64,000 nt of DNA from Thermonema lapsum (GTDB lineage: Bacteria > Bacteroidota > Bacteroidia > Cytophagales > Thermonemataceae), in assembly GCF_011761635.1 (NCBI RefSeq), contig NZ_JAASRN010000001.1:641846-705845 (forward strand), given 5' to 3'. The stretch's first letter is position 1. Every line of letters begins with the position of its first letter. The notes beneath the pieces were generated by a model. That model searched no databases and was not told the origin of the DNA. It saw only the letters and a program-made list of their open reading frames with translations. Shown here piece by piece: positions 1-7,089 of this stretch. Made by a program: the position numbers and the translations under genes.

Positions 1-889
1 GTTTTAATCGCACCAATGTGGAATTGAAATAGTTTTTAGACGATGAAGATGATTATCGTCGAGAGGTGTTTTAATCGCACCAATGTGGAATTGAAATAGT
101 TTTTAGACGATGAAGATGATTATCGTCGAGAGGTGTTTTAATCGCACCAATGTGGAATTGAAATTTTAATGGTGGCTGGCGACCGTATGTTTTCAAGTAT
201 AGTTTTAATCGCACCAATGTGGAATTGAAATGGCTCGACAAGCTCGCTAACCGCTGCGTTTCGTAATGCTCTGCCTAATGGTTGCTATCGCACCAATGTG
301 GAATTGAAATGGCTCGACGGGCTCGCTAACCACTGCGTTTCGTAATGTTCTACCTGATGGTTGCCATCGCACCAATGTGGAATTGAAATGCGCGCTGGTA
401 TGGAGGCACTTGGCTGCTATATATGTTTTAATCGCACCAATGTGGAATTGAAATCTCGGGTTGTTATAGTATAGCGCCGCTTTAGGGTTGTTTTAATCGC
501 ACCAATGTGGAATTGAAATAGATCAATGCTTGAGATTTTGATAATCTCGAACTGCGTTTTAATCGCACCAATGTGGAATTGAAATGGCTCGACAAGCTCG
601 CTAACCGCTGCGTTTCGTAATGCTCTGCCTAATGGTTGCTATCGCACCAATGTGGAATTGAAATACAAAAAATTGCGAATATTGTTTGGCAGTGCTTCAC
701 GGTTTTAATCGCACCAATGTGGAATTGAAATGGCTCGACAAGCTCGCTAACCGCTGCGTTTCGTAATGCTCTGCCTAATGGTTGTTATCGCACCAATGTG
801 GAATTGAAATGGCTCGGCAAGCTCGCTAACCGCTGCGTTTCGTAATGCTCTGCCTAATGGTTGCTATCGCACCAATGTGGAATTGAAAT
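1..889 (+). CRISPR. CRISPR array, leader-distal part (13 repeats visible)
   Basis: A 30-bp repeat begins GTTTTAATCGCACCA and ends TGGAATTGAAAT. Repeats start at 1, 68, 135, 202, 281, 360, 425, 490, 556, 635, 702, 781 and 860. Ordinary spacers are 35-37 nt (31-67, 98-134, 165-201, 390-424, 455-489, 520-555, 665-701). The first two spacers are identical. Five intervals are 49 nt and hold the same REP-like sequence; the repeat after each of these has an altered 5' end (GTTGCT, GTTGCC or GTTGTT instead of GTTTTA). The ATTGAAAT 3' end matches the Cas6-type 5' tag of type I-B/III arrays, so transcription should run rightward and the leader should lie left of position 1. The array continues off the window; no cas gene is present here. 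Confidence 0.97.
232..865 (+). repeat. five copies of a REP-like element inside the CRISPR array
   Basis: Copies at 232-286, 311-365, 586-640, 732-786 and 811-865 (49 nt of 'spacer' plus 6 nt replacing the 5' end of the next repeat). Each starts GGCTCGACAAGCTCGCTAAC or a close variant and ends GGTTGCT/GGTTGCC/GGTTGTT, directly joined to ATCGCACC of the CRISPR repeat. The bodies at 232 and 586 are identical. The core CGACAAGCTC and the GGTTGCT end resemble dispersed REP-type intergenic elements of many bacteria (from memory). No other copy was noticed in the window, though no exhaustive search was possible. Confidence 0.85.
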
Positions 890-940
890 AATGTAGCTAC
901 GAACCGTTATGCGGCATTGTAAAATCAAAACAACAATAAA

Positions 941-1630
941 ATGGAAAATCTTAGACCAAACGGACAAAGAGCAAAGAATGCTATCACTTTAATATGGATT
1001 GTATTGGCATTGGAGATAATATCATTAATCTCTGGTTACCTTCAATATGACTTATTGCAGACAGTTGCTAATGGTGGTAAAATTTCAATGGCAACAGCAA
1101 CTGCAAATGACACAAGAGAACAGATGATAGGCACAATTTATATAATCGTCTATGTTATATCAGCAGTAACATTTATACAATGGTTTAGGAGGGCTTACTT
1201 TAATCTTCACCAAAAAGTAAAAAATCTGGCATATACAGAAGGCTGGGCAGCAGGAAGCTGGTTTGTTCCAATAGTGAACTTATATAGACCGTATCAAATT
1301 ATGAAAGAGTTATATCAAGAGACGAAAGAATTGTTAAATAAAAAAGGAATAAATGTAAATACAAACCTCACAACAAGTTCATTAGGTTGGTGGTGGACAC
1401 TATGGATTTTAAATAACATAATTGGACAATTTGTATTTCGCTACTCTATAAAAGCTAAATCAATTGATGAACTGACTACAAGCACAATTGCAAGTATGAT
1501 TGGAAATATTATAGGAATACTACTTGCTTTGATTACTGTAAAAGTAATAAAAGATTATTCAAATGTTGAACCAATGCTTTTCGAAATAAAGGATGAAGAA
1601 GAAACAACAACCGCACAACAGCAAGCTTAG
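941..1630 (+). CDS. DUF4328-type integral membrane protein
   Basis: 229 aa with about four membrane segments (roughly residues 14-34, 45-75, 145-165, 178-200). The segment from about 80 to 125 has the pattern QWFRRAYFNL ... GWAAGSWFVPIVNLYRP ... MKELYQE, which is characteristic of DUF4328 family proteins. The function of that family is unknown. The gene starts 51 bp after the last CRISPR repeat, and the spacing contains GTTATGCG. Base and codon use are clearly more AT-rich than in the genes from 2.2 kb onward, suggesting recent acquisition. The ATG is preceded by an A-rich stretch typical of Bacteroidota starts. Confidence 0.8.
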   Translation: MENLRPNGQRAKNAITLIWIVLALEIISLISGYLQYDLLQTVANGGKISMATATANDTREQMIGTIYIIVYVISAVTFIQWFRRAYFNLHQKVKNLAYTEGWAAGSWFVPIVNLYRPYQIMKELYQETKELLNKKGINVNTNLTTSSLGWWWTLWILNNIIGQFVFRYSIKAKSIDELTTSTIASMIGNIIGILLALITVKVIKDYSNVEPMLFEIKDEEETTTAQQQA

Positions 1631-1810
1631 CACAATTGCGGGTTAGAATGTAATTTGAAAGTTCAGAAATAATGACAGGGACGTGTTTCAAAAACCCCAA
1701 CTGTGCCAAGACGCATCACGTTGTGCGTCAGTTTAGAAAAACCTACGGTGAAAAGTTCTAAATGAATGAACTAAATATTTTAAATATTTAAAACTAAACA
1801 AAAAAAAAAA

Positions 1811-2026
1811 ATGAGTAATTCAAATGCGAGCGGATGCCTTAGTGCATTAATGATAATCGGGAAAGTTGCCTCCTGGTTGGGGTCAGGTGTATTAGCTTGG
1901 GATTGGGTAGAACCTGATAGTTTTGGGACAGCTATTCTTTTTCTAATTGCTTGGGGCATTTTGGGCAAAGTATTTGATTTTGCTCTCGGACTTATAATAA
2001 TAGGAATTGCAAGTATGTTGGAATAA
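1811..2026 (+). CDS. small two-helix membrane protein, unknown
   Basis: 71 aa. Two hydrophobic segments (about 10-30 and 38-68) separated by a short polar loop WDWVEPDSFG. I do not recognise a family. It follows a run of 13 A just before the ATG and ends 2 bp before the start of the next small gene, so the two are probably co-transcribed. It shares the AT-rich composition of the DUF4328 gene upstream. An opposite-strand frame also lies here but has no start context. Real gene status rests on composition, start context and tight linkage. Confidence 0.6.
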   Translation: MSNSNASGCLSALMIIGKVASWLGSGVLAWDWVEPDSFGTAILFLIAWGILGKVFDFALGLIIIGIASMLE

Positions 2027-2028
2027 GT

Positions 2029-2199
2029 ATGGATAGTATACTCTCAATACTTCTGTTACTTTGTTTAGCAGATATGCCTTGCGGGTATTTTCAATTTGCC
2101 CGATTTATAAGTTTAATTGGTTTTGCAGTACTTGCTTATCAAGCCAATGAACAAAAAAAATACAAACCTATAAGGTCTTTCAGACCTTATAGGTTTTAA
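2029..2199 (+). CDS. small membrane protein, DUF6804-like, probably truncated
   Basis: 56 aa: MDSILSILLLLCLADMPCGY, then FQFARFISLIGFAVLAYQA and a basic tail. The ADMPCGYFQFARF pattern resembles the N-terminal half of small membrane proteins annotated DUF6804 (MPYGYYQLVRF type; recalled, not searched). Those are about twice as long. Here the frame runs into a perfect 15-bp inverted repeat (2164-2196), whose translation supplies the last residues KPIRSFRPYRF before the TAA. The C-terminal half of the usual protein therefore seems lost, possibly by insertion of the palindrome. It starts 2 bp after the preceding stop codon. Confidence 0.5.
   Translation: MDSILSILLLLCLADMPCGYFQFARFISLIGFAVLAYQANEQKKYKPIRSFRPYRF
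2164..2196. terminator. 15-bp perfect stem, 3-nt loop, between converging genes
   Basis: AAACCTATAAGGTCT pairs with AGACCTTATAGGTTT around a TTC loop, followed by T and A runs. It lies between the small rightward genes and the leftward BamA-like gene, so it could serve as a bidirectional terminator. The sequence also resembles dispersed palindromes of Bacteroidota genomes. Confidence 0.6.
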
Positions 2200-2234
2200 A
2201 ATAGGTTTTAAAATGGAATGGCAGGGGGTTCTGG

Positions 2235-3686
2235 TTAGAAGGTGCCGCGGATGTTGAAAAAGAAGCCAGTTTCGCCAAGGTTGTTGCGTGCTATTTCGGC
2301 TTGTAATACTACATTGTAGAAGGTAACGAAGTCTATGCCCGCCCCATAGGCATAAAGCCAGCGGTTTGCCAAGCGGTTGTCGATATAAAACAGTAGTTTG
2401 TCCGACACATAGCTGTGGTCGAAAAAAAGACGCCCGTAAAACGCCAATGGAAAGGTGCGAAATTCTTCAAGGGGCATAAAACGCAAATAGGTACTACTGT
2501 CACAAAAACGGTACTTCAAAGTGGTTTTCAATAGAAAAAAGTGCTGCCCGTCCATCACATAAAGCTGAAAACCGCGCGGCAATTCTTCGCCATAGCCTAA
2601 ACCACGGGCAAGTGAATAGGGCTGGGCTTGGGTCCAAAAAAAACGAAAGCTTCCCGACAAATCGGCAAACCAATTGCCTTTCAGTTGCCAATAGCGCTCA
2701 CCCTCCCCCCTGATGCTGAAAGCATCTACGTCGCTAAAACCGCCAATGCCATACTTGATGAGACGCAACCCCCAGCGTTCGCCTCGCAGTGGATACACGG
2801 CAATGTCGCGGCGGTCTTTCACCAAATCGTATTGCAATTCCCAGTATCGTTGCAGGTTGTTGTTTGGGTCTGTAAAGTAGTTGGGATTGAGCACAAGCAC
2901 CGAATCGGCTACCCACTCCCGTTTGTAGCGTAGAGTCAGGTAATGAAACAAATAAAAGCCTTCACGGCGTCTGAGACGGACTTCTGAGTTCCATCGCTCA
3001 CGGTTGACACTTTCTGAACGCCAATACAGCAGTTTGTTGTCTTGTGAGATATAGGGAATGTCTCGGTTCCGCATAAACTGTGTGCGCAACTCTAAGCCGT
3101 AGCGTTGGTTTCGGTCTATATAGGGGAAGGCATAGAAAAACTCGTATTTTCGGGTAAAACCCTGCTGAAAAAGCAGTTCCAGACGCTCGTTGCGCCCGCG
3201 TAGGTTCTTCTGCACATAACGCATGCCGTAGTTGGTACGGCTCAAATCGGCACCGCGGTCATAGAGCCATTCGCTAAAATTGCGGTCTGCCAATTCAAAG
3301 ATAAAAACAGGAAAGACATACCATCGCTCCCTGAAGCGATAATGGATATCGACCAGCTGCCCGCAAGTTGCCGAATCGGGCGCTATCCAAGCTTCTACGG
3401 TTACAAAAAGGTCTGTATTGAAGAGTTTGTTTCGCTCGCGGGTCAAGAGTTCTTGCCAATGGGCTACGGGCAAAGTGTCGCCCGGCAAAAGCGCCAGCTC
3501 GCGCAGCAAGATTTCTTCTTTTGTTTTTTTGTTGCCTTCAAAAAGCAACTGTCGCACTATCCAGAAACAAGAATCTGCTCTGGCAGTTTCCTCCATCGCT
3601 TGACGGGCACAAGCAAAAGAGGTGGCAAGCATCCAAGCCACCAGCCCCTTCCACAAGAGCATTCTTATTTTCTGGTCTGTTGTCAT
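2235..3686 (-). CDS. BamA/TamA family outer membrane protein (POTRA + beta-barrel)
   Basis: 483 aa from the ATG at 3686; the frame is open to 3839, but the Met followed by TTDQKIRMLLW and a hydrophobic signal peptide (about 10-28) is the natural start, and the longer version would overlap the divergent gene. Residues about 40-135 look like a single POTRA domain (FEGNKKTKEEILLREL, then NKLFNTDLFVTVEAW). The rest is a 16-strand-type surface-antigen barrel (FELADRNFSEW, NYGMRYVQKNLRGRN) ending in Phe, the usual BAM recognition signal. One POTRA is fewer than the five of BamA, so it is more likely a dedicated translocation or assembly barrel than BamA itself. Divergent from the PAS protein. Confidence 0.8.
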   Translation of the reverse strand: MTTDQKIRMLLWKGLVAWMLATSFACARQAMEETARADSCFWIVRQLLFEGNKKTKEEILLRELALLPGDTLPVAHWQELLTRERNKLFNTDLFVTVEAWIAPDSATCGQLVDIHYRFRERWYVFPVFIFELADRNFSEWLYDRGADLSRTNYGMRYVQKNLRGRNERLELLFQQGFTRKYEFFYAFPYIDRNQRYGLELRTQFMRNRDIPYISQDNKLLYWRSESVNRERWNSEVRLRRREGFYLFHYLTLRYKREWVADSVLVLNPNYFTDPNNNLQRYWELQYDLVKDRRDIAVYPLRGERWGLRLIKYGIGGFSDVDAFSIRGEGERYWQLKGNWFADLSGSFRFFWTQAQPYSLARGLGYGEELPRGFQLYVMDGQHFFLLKTTLKYRFCDSSTYLRFMPLEEFRTFPLAFYGRLFFDHSYVSDKLLFYIDNRLANRWLYAYGAGIDFVTFYNVVLQAEIARNNLGETGFFFNIRGTF

Positions 3687-3837
3687 AGAAAAACTAAACT
3701 TTATTTTGTCGCTTGGATTATGTTTCTTGCTTTTAGCAAAAGTTATGCGTATAATTGAAAAATACGCATTTATGCTATATATTTTGAAGCCAATCAAAAA
3801 GTAGTACATAAAAGCGCGGTTTGTAAGCCGCAACCCC

Positions 3838-5469
3838 ATGTTAGCACCTATTCAGAGCATTCTACTGAAAATCGTAACATTGGCTTGCCTGTTGGGCAGC
3901 ATCGCTTGGGCGGTGTATTTCAACGAAAGTCGCCTTGCGGTGGCTATAGCCATAGCCCTTTTTGCTTTTGGTGGCTCTTTCATGCTCGACCAAGCCCTGC
4001 TGCACCGCATGAAACGCAAAATATTGCTCACTCCTTCGCCTTTGGTGCCTGCCTTGCTGCAATTGTTCGACACCCCCGCCCTACTGTTGGACAAAGACCA
4101 AAAAGTGGTGGCTGTCAACAATAATTTTCGCGTGTGGGCAGGCTTACCCAAGCAAAAAGCCGTAGAAGGGCAGCTGCTGTGGTGTTTTCTGCCCGACCAT
4201 GCCCTTGCCTTATGGAAAAAAGGGCTGCAGGAGGCAATGGAAGGGAAGTCTTTCCAAAGCGAACCAAGCGAAAACAGCGATGAATTGAATCAATTGGTAT
4301 GGTTTTTTACACCCATTCAGCTTGGCGACAACAGAACGTACATCGCTGTGCATAGCCGGCGCCCAGCAGTAAACGCCCTCTTACGCGAGTTAAAAGAGCA
4401 AAACGAAAAGCTACAAAGCAAAATCAAAGATTTAGAAAAAACACAAAGCGAGCTGCTGTTAGCCAAAGACGAGCTGTGGGAACAACAAGCCAATATTCAG
4501 GCATTGATTGACAACGCCCATGATTTTATCTTCTCGATAGATTTTCGTTACAAACTTATTAGCTACAACAAAGCCTTTCACGATTACATCCGGCAGCAGT
4601 ATGGCGTAGAGCTATCTACCCACAGTAGCCTGCTTAAGCAGCTGCCGCCTGAATTCATCAGTTTCTGGCGCCCCTACATAGACAAAGTGCTCAACGACAG
4701 CTGCCATCTGAACATAGAGTACGACCTACTGCAAAACAATAAGTTCTACGAAATCGCTTTCAACCCTATCATCAATAAAGAACAGGTAACCATTGGGGTG
4801 GCAGTCTTTGCCCGCGACATCACCGAGCGCAAAAAACAAGAAATACAACAAGCCCAAATGCTGCAAGAGCTCGAAGAACAAGCGCAAAAGTTGCGCGAAA
4901 AAGAAGAGGAACTACAAAGCCACATCCAAGAGTTACAACAAACGCACCGTCAGCTAATCGAAACCAACCGCCAGTTGAGTGAAGAGGAGGCTTATGTACG
5001 CGCCGTCATCGACAATGTGCAAGAAGGTATTGTTGTCATCGACCACGACATCAACATCACGCTCTTTAACCGCGCTGCCCGGCAGTTTTTCTTGAGTGCA
5101 GGGTTAGCCGTGCATGAAGGTATGTATTTCCTTTCGTTGGTTCCGGAAGAGCAGCTCAACCATTGGCGGCGCCTGTGCGAAAAAGTGTTGCAAGGGCAAA
5201 GCACACAAACCCTTGAGTACTTTCATGAAAACATGCACGAGGTCCTCTTCTCCCCCATTCATTACCATAATGAAATCATTGGTGCTTGCCTGCTTATCAA
5301 AGGCATCAGCACACAGTTGAGTGAACTGTTGCCCGATGAGGCAGAAATGTTAGAACGGATACAAAAACAAAACAAAGAAGTTGCGGGAGACGAAAACCCG
5401 CTGAACAAAGAACTGAAAAATTACAAAGAGAAGATAGAATCCTTGAAGAAACAAGCCAAAAGAGACTAA
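3838..5469 (+). CDS. membrane-anchored multi-PAS protein without output domain
   Basis: 543 aa. Two N-terminal membrane helices (about 7-25 and 33-52). Three PAS-like domains: about 70-172 (DTPALLLDKDQKVVAVNNNF), 220-330 (IDNAHDFIFSIDFRYKLISY, ending DITERKKQE as in a PAC tail) and 386-490 (IDNVQEGIVVIDHDINITLF). Long Glu/Gln-rich coiled coils separate them (about 180-218, 332-385) and one closes the protein (500-543). No histidine kinase, GGDEF or phosphatase domain follows, so it may signal through partner proteins. Its stop codon overlaps the stop of the convergent TrpF-like gene by 4 bp. Confidence 0.8.
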   Translation: MLAPIQSILLKIVTLACLLGSIAWAVYFNESRLAVAIAIALFAFGGSFMLDQALLHRMKRKILLTPSPLVPALLQLFDTPALLLDKDQKVVAVNNNFRVWAGLPKQKAVEGQLLWCFLPDHALALWKKGLQEAMEGKSFQSEPSENSDELNQLVWFFTPIQLGDNRTYIAVHSRRPAVNALLRELKEQNEKLQSKIKDLEKTQSELLLAKDELWEQQANIQALIDNAHDFIFSIDFRYKLISYNKAFHDYIRQQYGVELSTHSSLLKQLPPEFISFWRPYIDKVLNDSCHLNIEYDLLQNNKFYEIAFNPIINKEQVTIGVAVFARDITERKKQEIQQAQMLQELEEQAQKLREKEEELQSHIQELQQTHRQLIETNRQLSEEEAYVRAVIDNVQEGIVVIDHDINITLFNRAARQFFLSAGLAVHEGMYFLSLVPEEQLNHWRRLCEKVLQGQSTQTLEYFHENMHEVLFSPIHYHNEIIGACLLIKGISTQLSELLPDEAEMLERIQKQNKEVAGDENPLNKELKNYKEKIESLKKQAKRD

Positions 5470-6104
5470 TCTACTTCTATGGCTTCGAGTATGTCAGCCA
5501 GCTGGTCGAAGTCCTTCAAGCCGGGGCGGAGTTCGTCATTGCCATGAAGCGATATGCCTTTTAGGGGCACTTCCGCCAGCAGCAAGTTGATGTTGTCCGC
5601 CTTAATGCCATAACCCAACATGATGGGATATTTCTCTGCTAACTTTTTGAGTTGCTGCATTTCCGACACTGTCAGGCGGTCTACTTCCGACTCAATCACA
5701 AACATCTTCACCAGTTTATGGTATTTTTCCAGCAGCGGCTCTATAGTAAACAGGTTCATGTGTGCATGCAGGCAAAGGCGGAATAAAACAGGCAAGCCGT
5801 GCACATCTGTATTGATAGAGATTTGGCGCAGCTCCTCCAACACATCTTCCCTATCTACTTGCAAACCATGCACCGGATAGTCTGCCAGCACTTTGTTGAT
5901 TTGCTGCAGGTCATAGTTATGGAATTCGGCAATGAATTCCACACCTGCCAGCCACCCGATGATTTCGAAGTACTTTTCCGGAGAAACGAAATTGGGATTT
6001 TCGGCTTCCATACAAAACCCCAGCATATCTACCCCCATTCCAGCGCAATAGCGGGCATCACTCAAATTGTTGACGCTGACCTTTACAAAGGTTTTTAGTC
6101 CCAT
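5466..6104 (-). CDS. phosphoribosylanthranilate isomerase (TrpF)-like TIM-barrel protein
   Basis: 212 aa. The start (VKVSVNNLSDARYCAGMGVD, then MLGF) and the end (GISLHGNDELRPGLKDFDQL) follow the TrpF pattern (KICGITNLEDA...GADALGF; SGVE..PGVKD). The catalytic Cys of the TrpF KICG motif is replaced by Ser here (KVS). No other tryptophan gene is nearby. The protein may be a TrpF-fold enzyme with another substrate rather than the pathway enzyme. Such genes are often labelled phosphoribosylanthranilate isomerase in Bacteroidota. A TAATTTTG promoter element lies about 50 bp upstream. Confidence 0.65.
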   Translation of the reverse strand: MGLKTFVKVSVNNLSDARYCAGMGVDMLGFCMEAENPNFVSPEKYFEIIGWLAGVEFIAEFHNYDLQQINKVLADYPVHGLQVDREDVLEELRQISINTDVHGLPVLFRLCLHAHMNLFTIEPLLEKYHKLVKMFVIESEVDRLTVSEMQQLKKLAEKYPIMLGYGIKADNINLLLAEVPLKGISLHGNDELRPGLKDFDQLADILEAIEVD

Positions 6105-6155
6105 AAGAACAATTCTTTTTTGATATTTGTTGTTTGACTTGGCACGCTACAAAAA

Positions 6156-6163
6156 CAAAATTA
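6156..6163 (-). promoter_or_regulatory. -7 promoter element (TAATTTTG) for the TrpF-like gene
   Basis: Matches the Bacteroidota TAnnTTTG consensus on the minus strand, 52 bp before the ATG at 6104. No clear -33 TTTG was found. Confidence 0.45.
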
Positions 6164-6301
6164 CACATTTTTGCGGTAGTAAAGATGCGCAACTACTGTT
6201 TTTTTTAAAAAAACAACTGCTTATTACACAAAGATAACAGTTTTAAACAATCTAAAAAAAGGCTTTAAATAAAGAAACAAAACCATAAAACCAATTAAAA
6301 A

Positions 6302-6625
6302 ATGGCAGTTATTACAAGTACAGACCAAGATTTTCAAAGCTTACTGGAAGAACATTCCAAAGTTATCGCCAAGTTTTACGCCAGCTGGTGCGGCACCTGT
6401 CGTCTTATAGCTCCCAAGTACCGCCGCCTCTCCGACGATGAGCGTTTTGCTGGCATTGCGTTTTTGGATATCAACGCCGAAGAAAGCCCCGAGGCACGCA
6501 AAGCTGCCCAAGTGAACAATCTGCCTACCTTTGCCATTTTCCACAAAGGTAAACTGGTAGAAAGCGCAGCCACCGGCAAGGAAGAAGGTATAGTAGCCCT
6601 ATTGGAAAAACTCAAAAACCTCTAA
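6302..6625 (+). CDS. thioredoxin-family protein
   Basis: 107 aa, the size of a single thioredoxin domain, with no signal peptide, so cytoplasmic. The active site is WCGTC (about residues 29-33) rather than the usual WCGPC; the Pro-to-Thr change is known to alter redox potential in the family. The cis-Pro motif LPTF is present (about 74-77). The downstream DUF6952-like gene begins 3 bp after the stop, and a strong terminator follows, giving a two-gene operon. Likely role: thiol-disulfide exchange, possibly in peroxide defence. Confidence 0.88.
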   Translation: MAVITSTDQDFQSLLEEHSKVIAKFYASWCGTCRLIAPKYRRLSDDERFAGIAFLDINAEESPEARKAAQVNNLPTFAIFHKGKLVESAATGKEEGIVALLEKLKNL

Positions 6626-6628
6626 GTC

Positions 6629-6871
6629 ATGAAAATACCTGCTATCAAAAAGTTGGTACAACAATACGATGAAGCTACCTTGGCAGCCGCTGAGCAAGCC
6701 CTTGAAGCAGGCGAGCCGCTTGCCATAGAAGTAGAAGGCGAAGACGAAGGGGAGCAGCTGACCCACATCATAGCTGCCCGCTGGATTCTTGAAAAGATGC
6801 ACAAAGAAGGCATGGACTTTACCTCTGCCATGCGCGCTTATGCCCAAATGGTGCGTAGCAGTATTTCCTGA
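6629..6871 (+). CDS. DUF6952-like small acidic protein
   Basis: 80 aa, acidic, no membrane segment. The pattern MKIPAIKKLVQQY ... EGEDEGEQLTHIIAA ... ILEKMHKEGMDF ... SAMRAYAQMVR matches a small Bacteroidota-specific family (recalled as DUF6952) that is usually encoded directly after a thioredoxin gene. The function is unknown; the constant pairing suggests a partner or substrate of that thioredoxin. It has no cysteine, so it is not itself a disulfide substrate. Confidence 0.7.
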   Translation: MKIPAIKKLVQQYDEATLAAAEQALEAGEPLAIEVEGEDEGEQLTHIIAARWILEKMHKEGMDFTSAMRAYAQMVRSSIS

Positions 6872-6896
6872 TGAGTGTGGGCACGCCTATTTGCCG

Positions 6897-6939
6897 AGCA
6901 CCGGAGTGGATAAAGAACATGCCCCCGGTGCTTTTTTTT
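6897..6939 (+). terminator. intrinsic terminator of the thioredoxin operon
   Basis: AGCACCGG (6897-6904) pairs with CCGGTGCT (6925-6932) across a 20-nt loop, followed by eight T. Confidence 0.85.
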
Positions 6940-7058
6940 ACTATTGTCAAAACCTTGTCGGCAGATACTCAAACCCAAAAATCTCAGAAAGGAAAGCATC
7001 AATACATTCGATAAGAGCTTGGAGCTTTATCGTCTGTGAGCCATAGCGCCATAGTTCT

Positions 7059-7066
7059 TATCTTTG
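7059..7066 (+). promoter_or_regulatory. -7 promoter element (TATCTTTG) for lpxB
   Basis: Exact TAnnTTTG match 24 bp before the chosen lpxB start. It lies inside the longer open frame that begins at 7036, which argues against that upstream start. Confidence 0.65.
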
Positions 7067-7089
7067 CAAAGCACAATAACATGTTTTTT

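Noticed and set aside
1-889. Self-targeting: spacers matching genes of this window
   Set aside because: No match was noticed by eye for the ordinary spacers, but a full search was not possible.
2500-2933. Open frames on both strands inside the BamA-like gene
   Set aside because: Shadows of the barrel reading frame with no start context or family resemblance.
3687-3839. Longer N-terminus for the BamA-like protein
   Set aside because: The extension precedes a clear signal peptide and would overlap the divergent PAS gene start.
7036-7089. Longer N-terminus for lpxB (start at 7036)
   Set aside because: A TATCTTTG promoter element at 7059-7066 lies inside it, and family members start at the KYFIIAGE strand.
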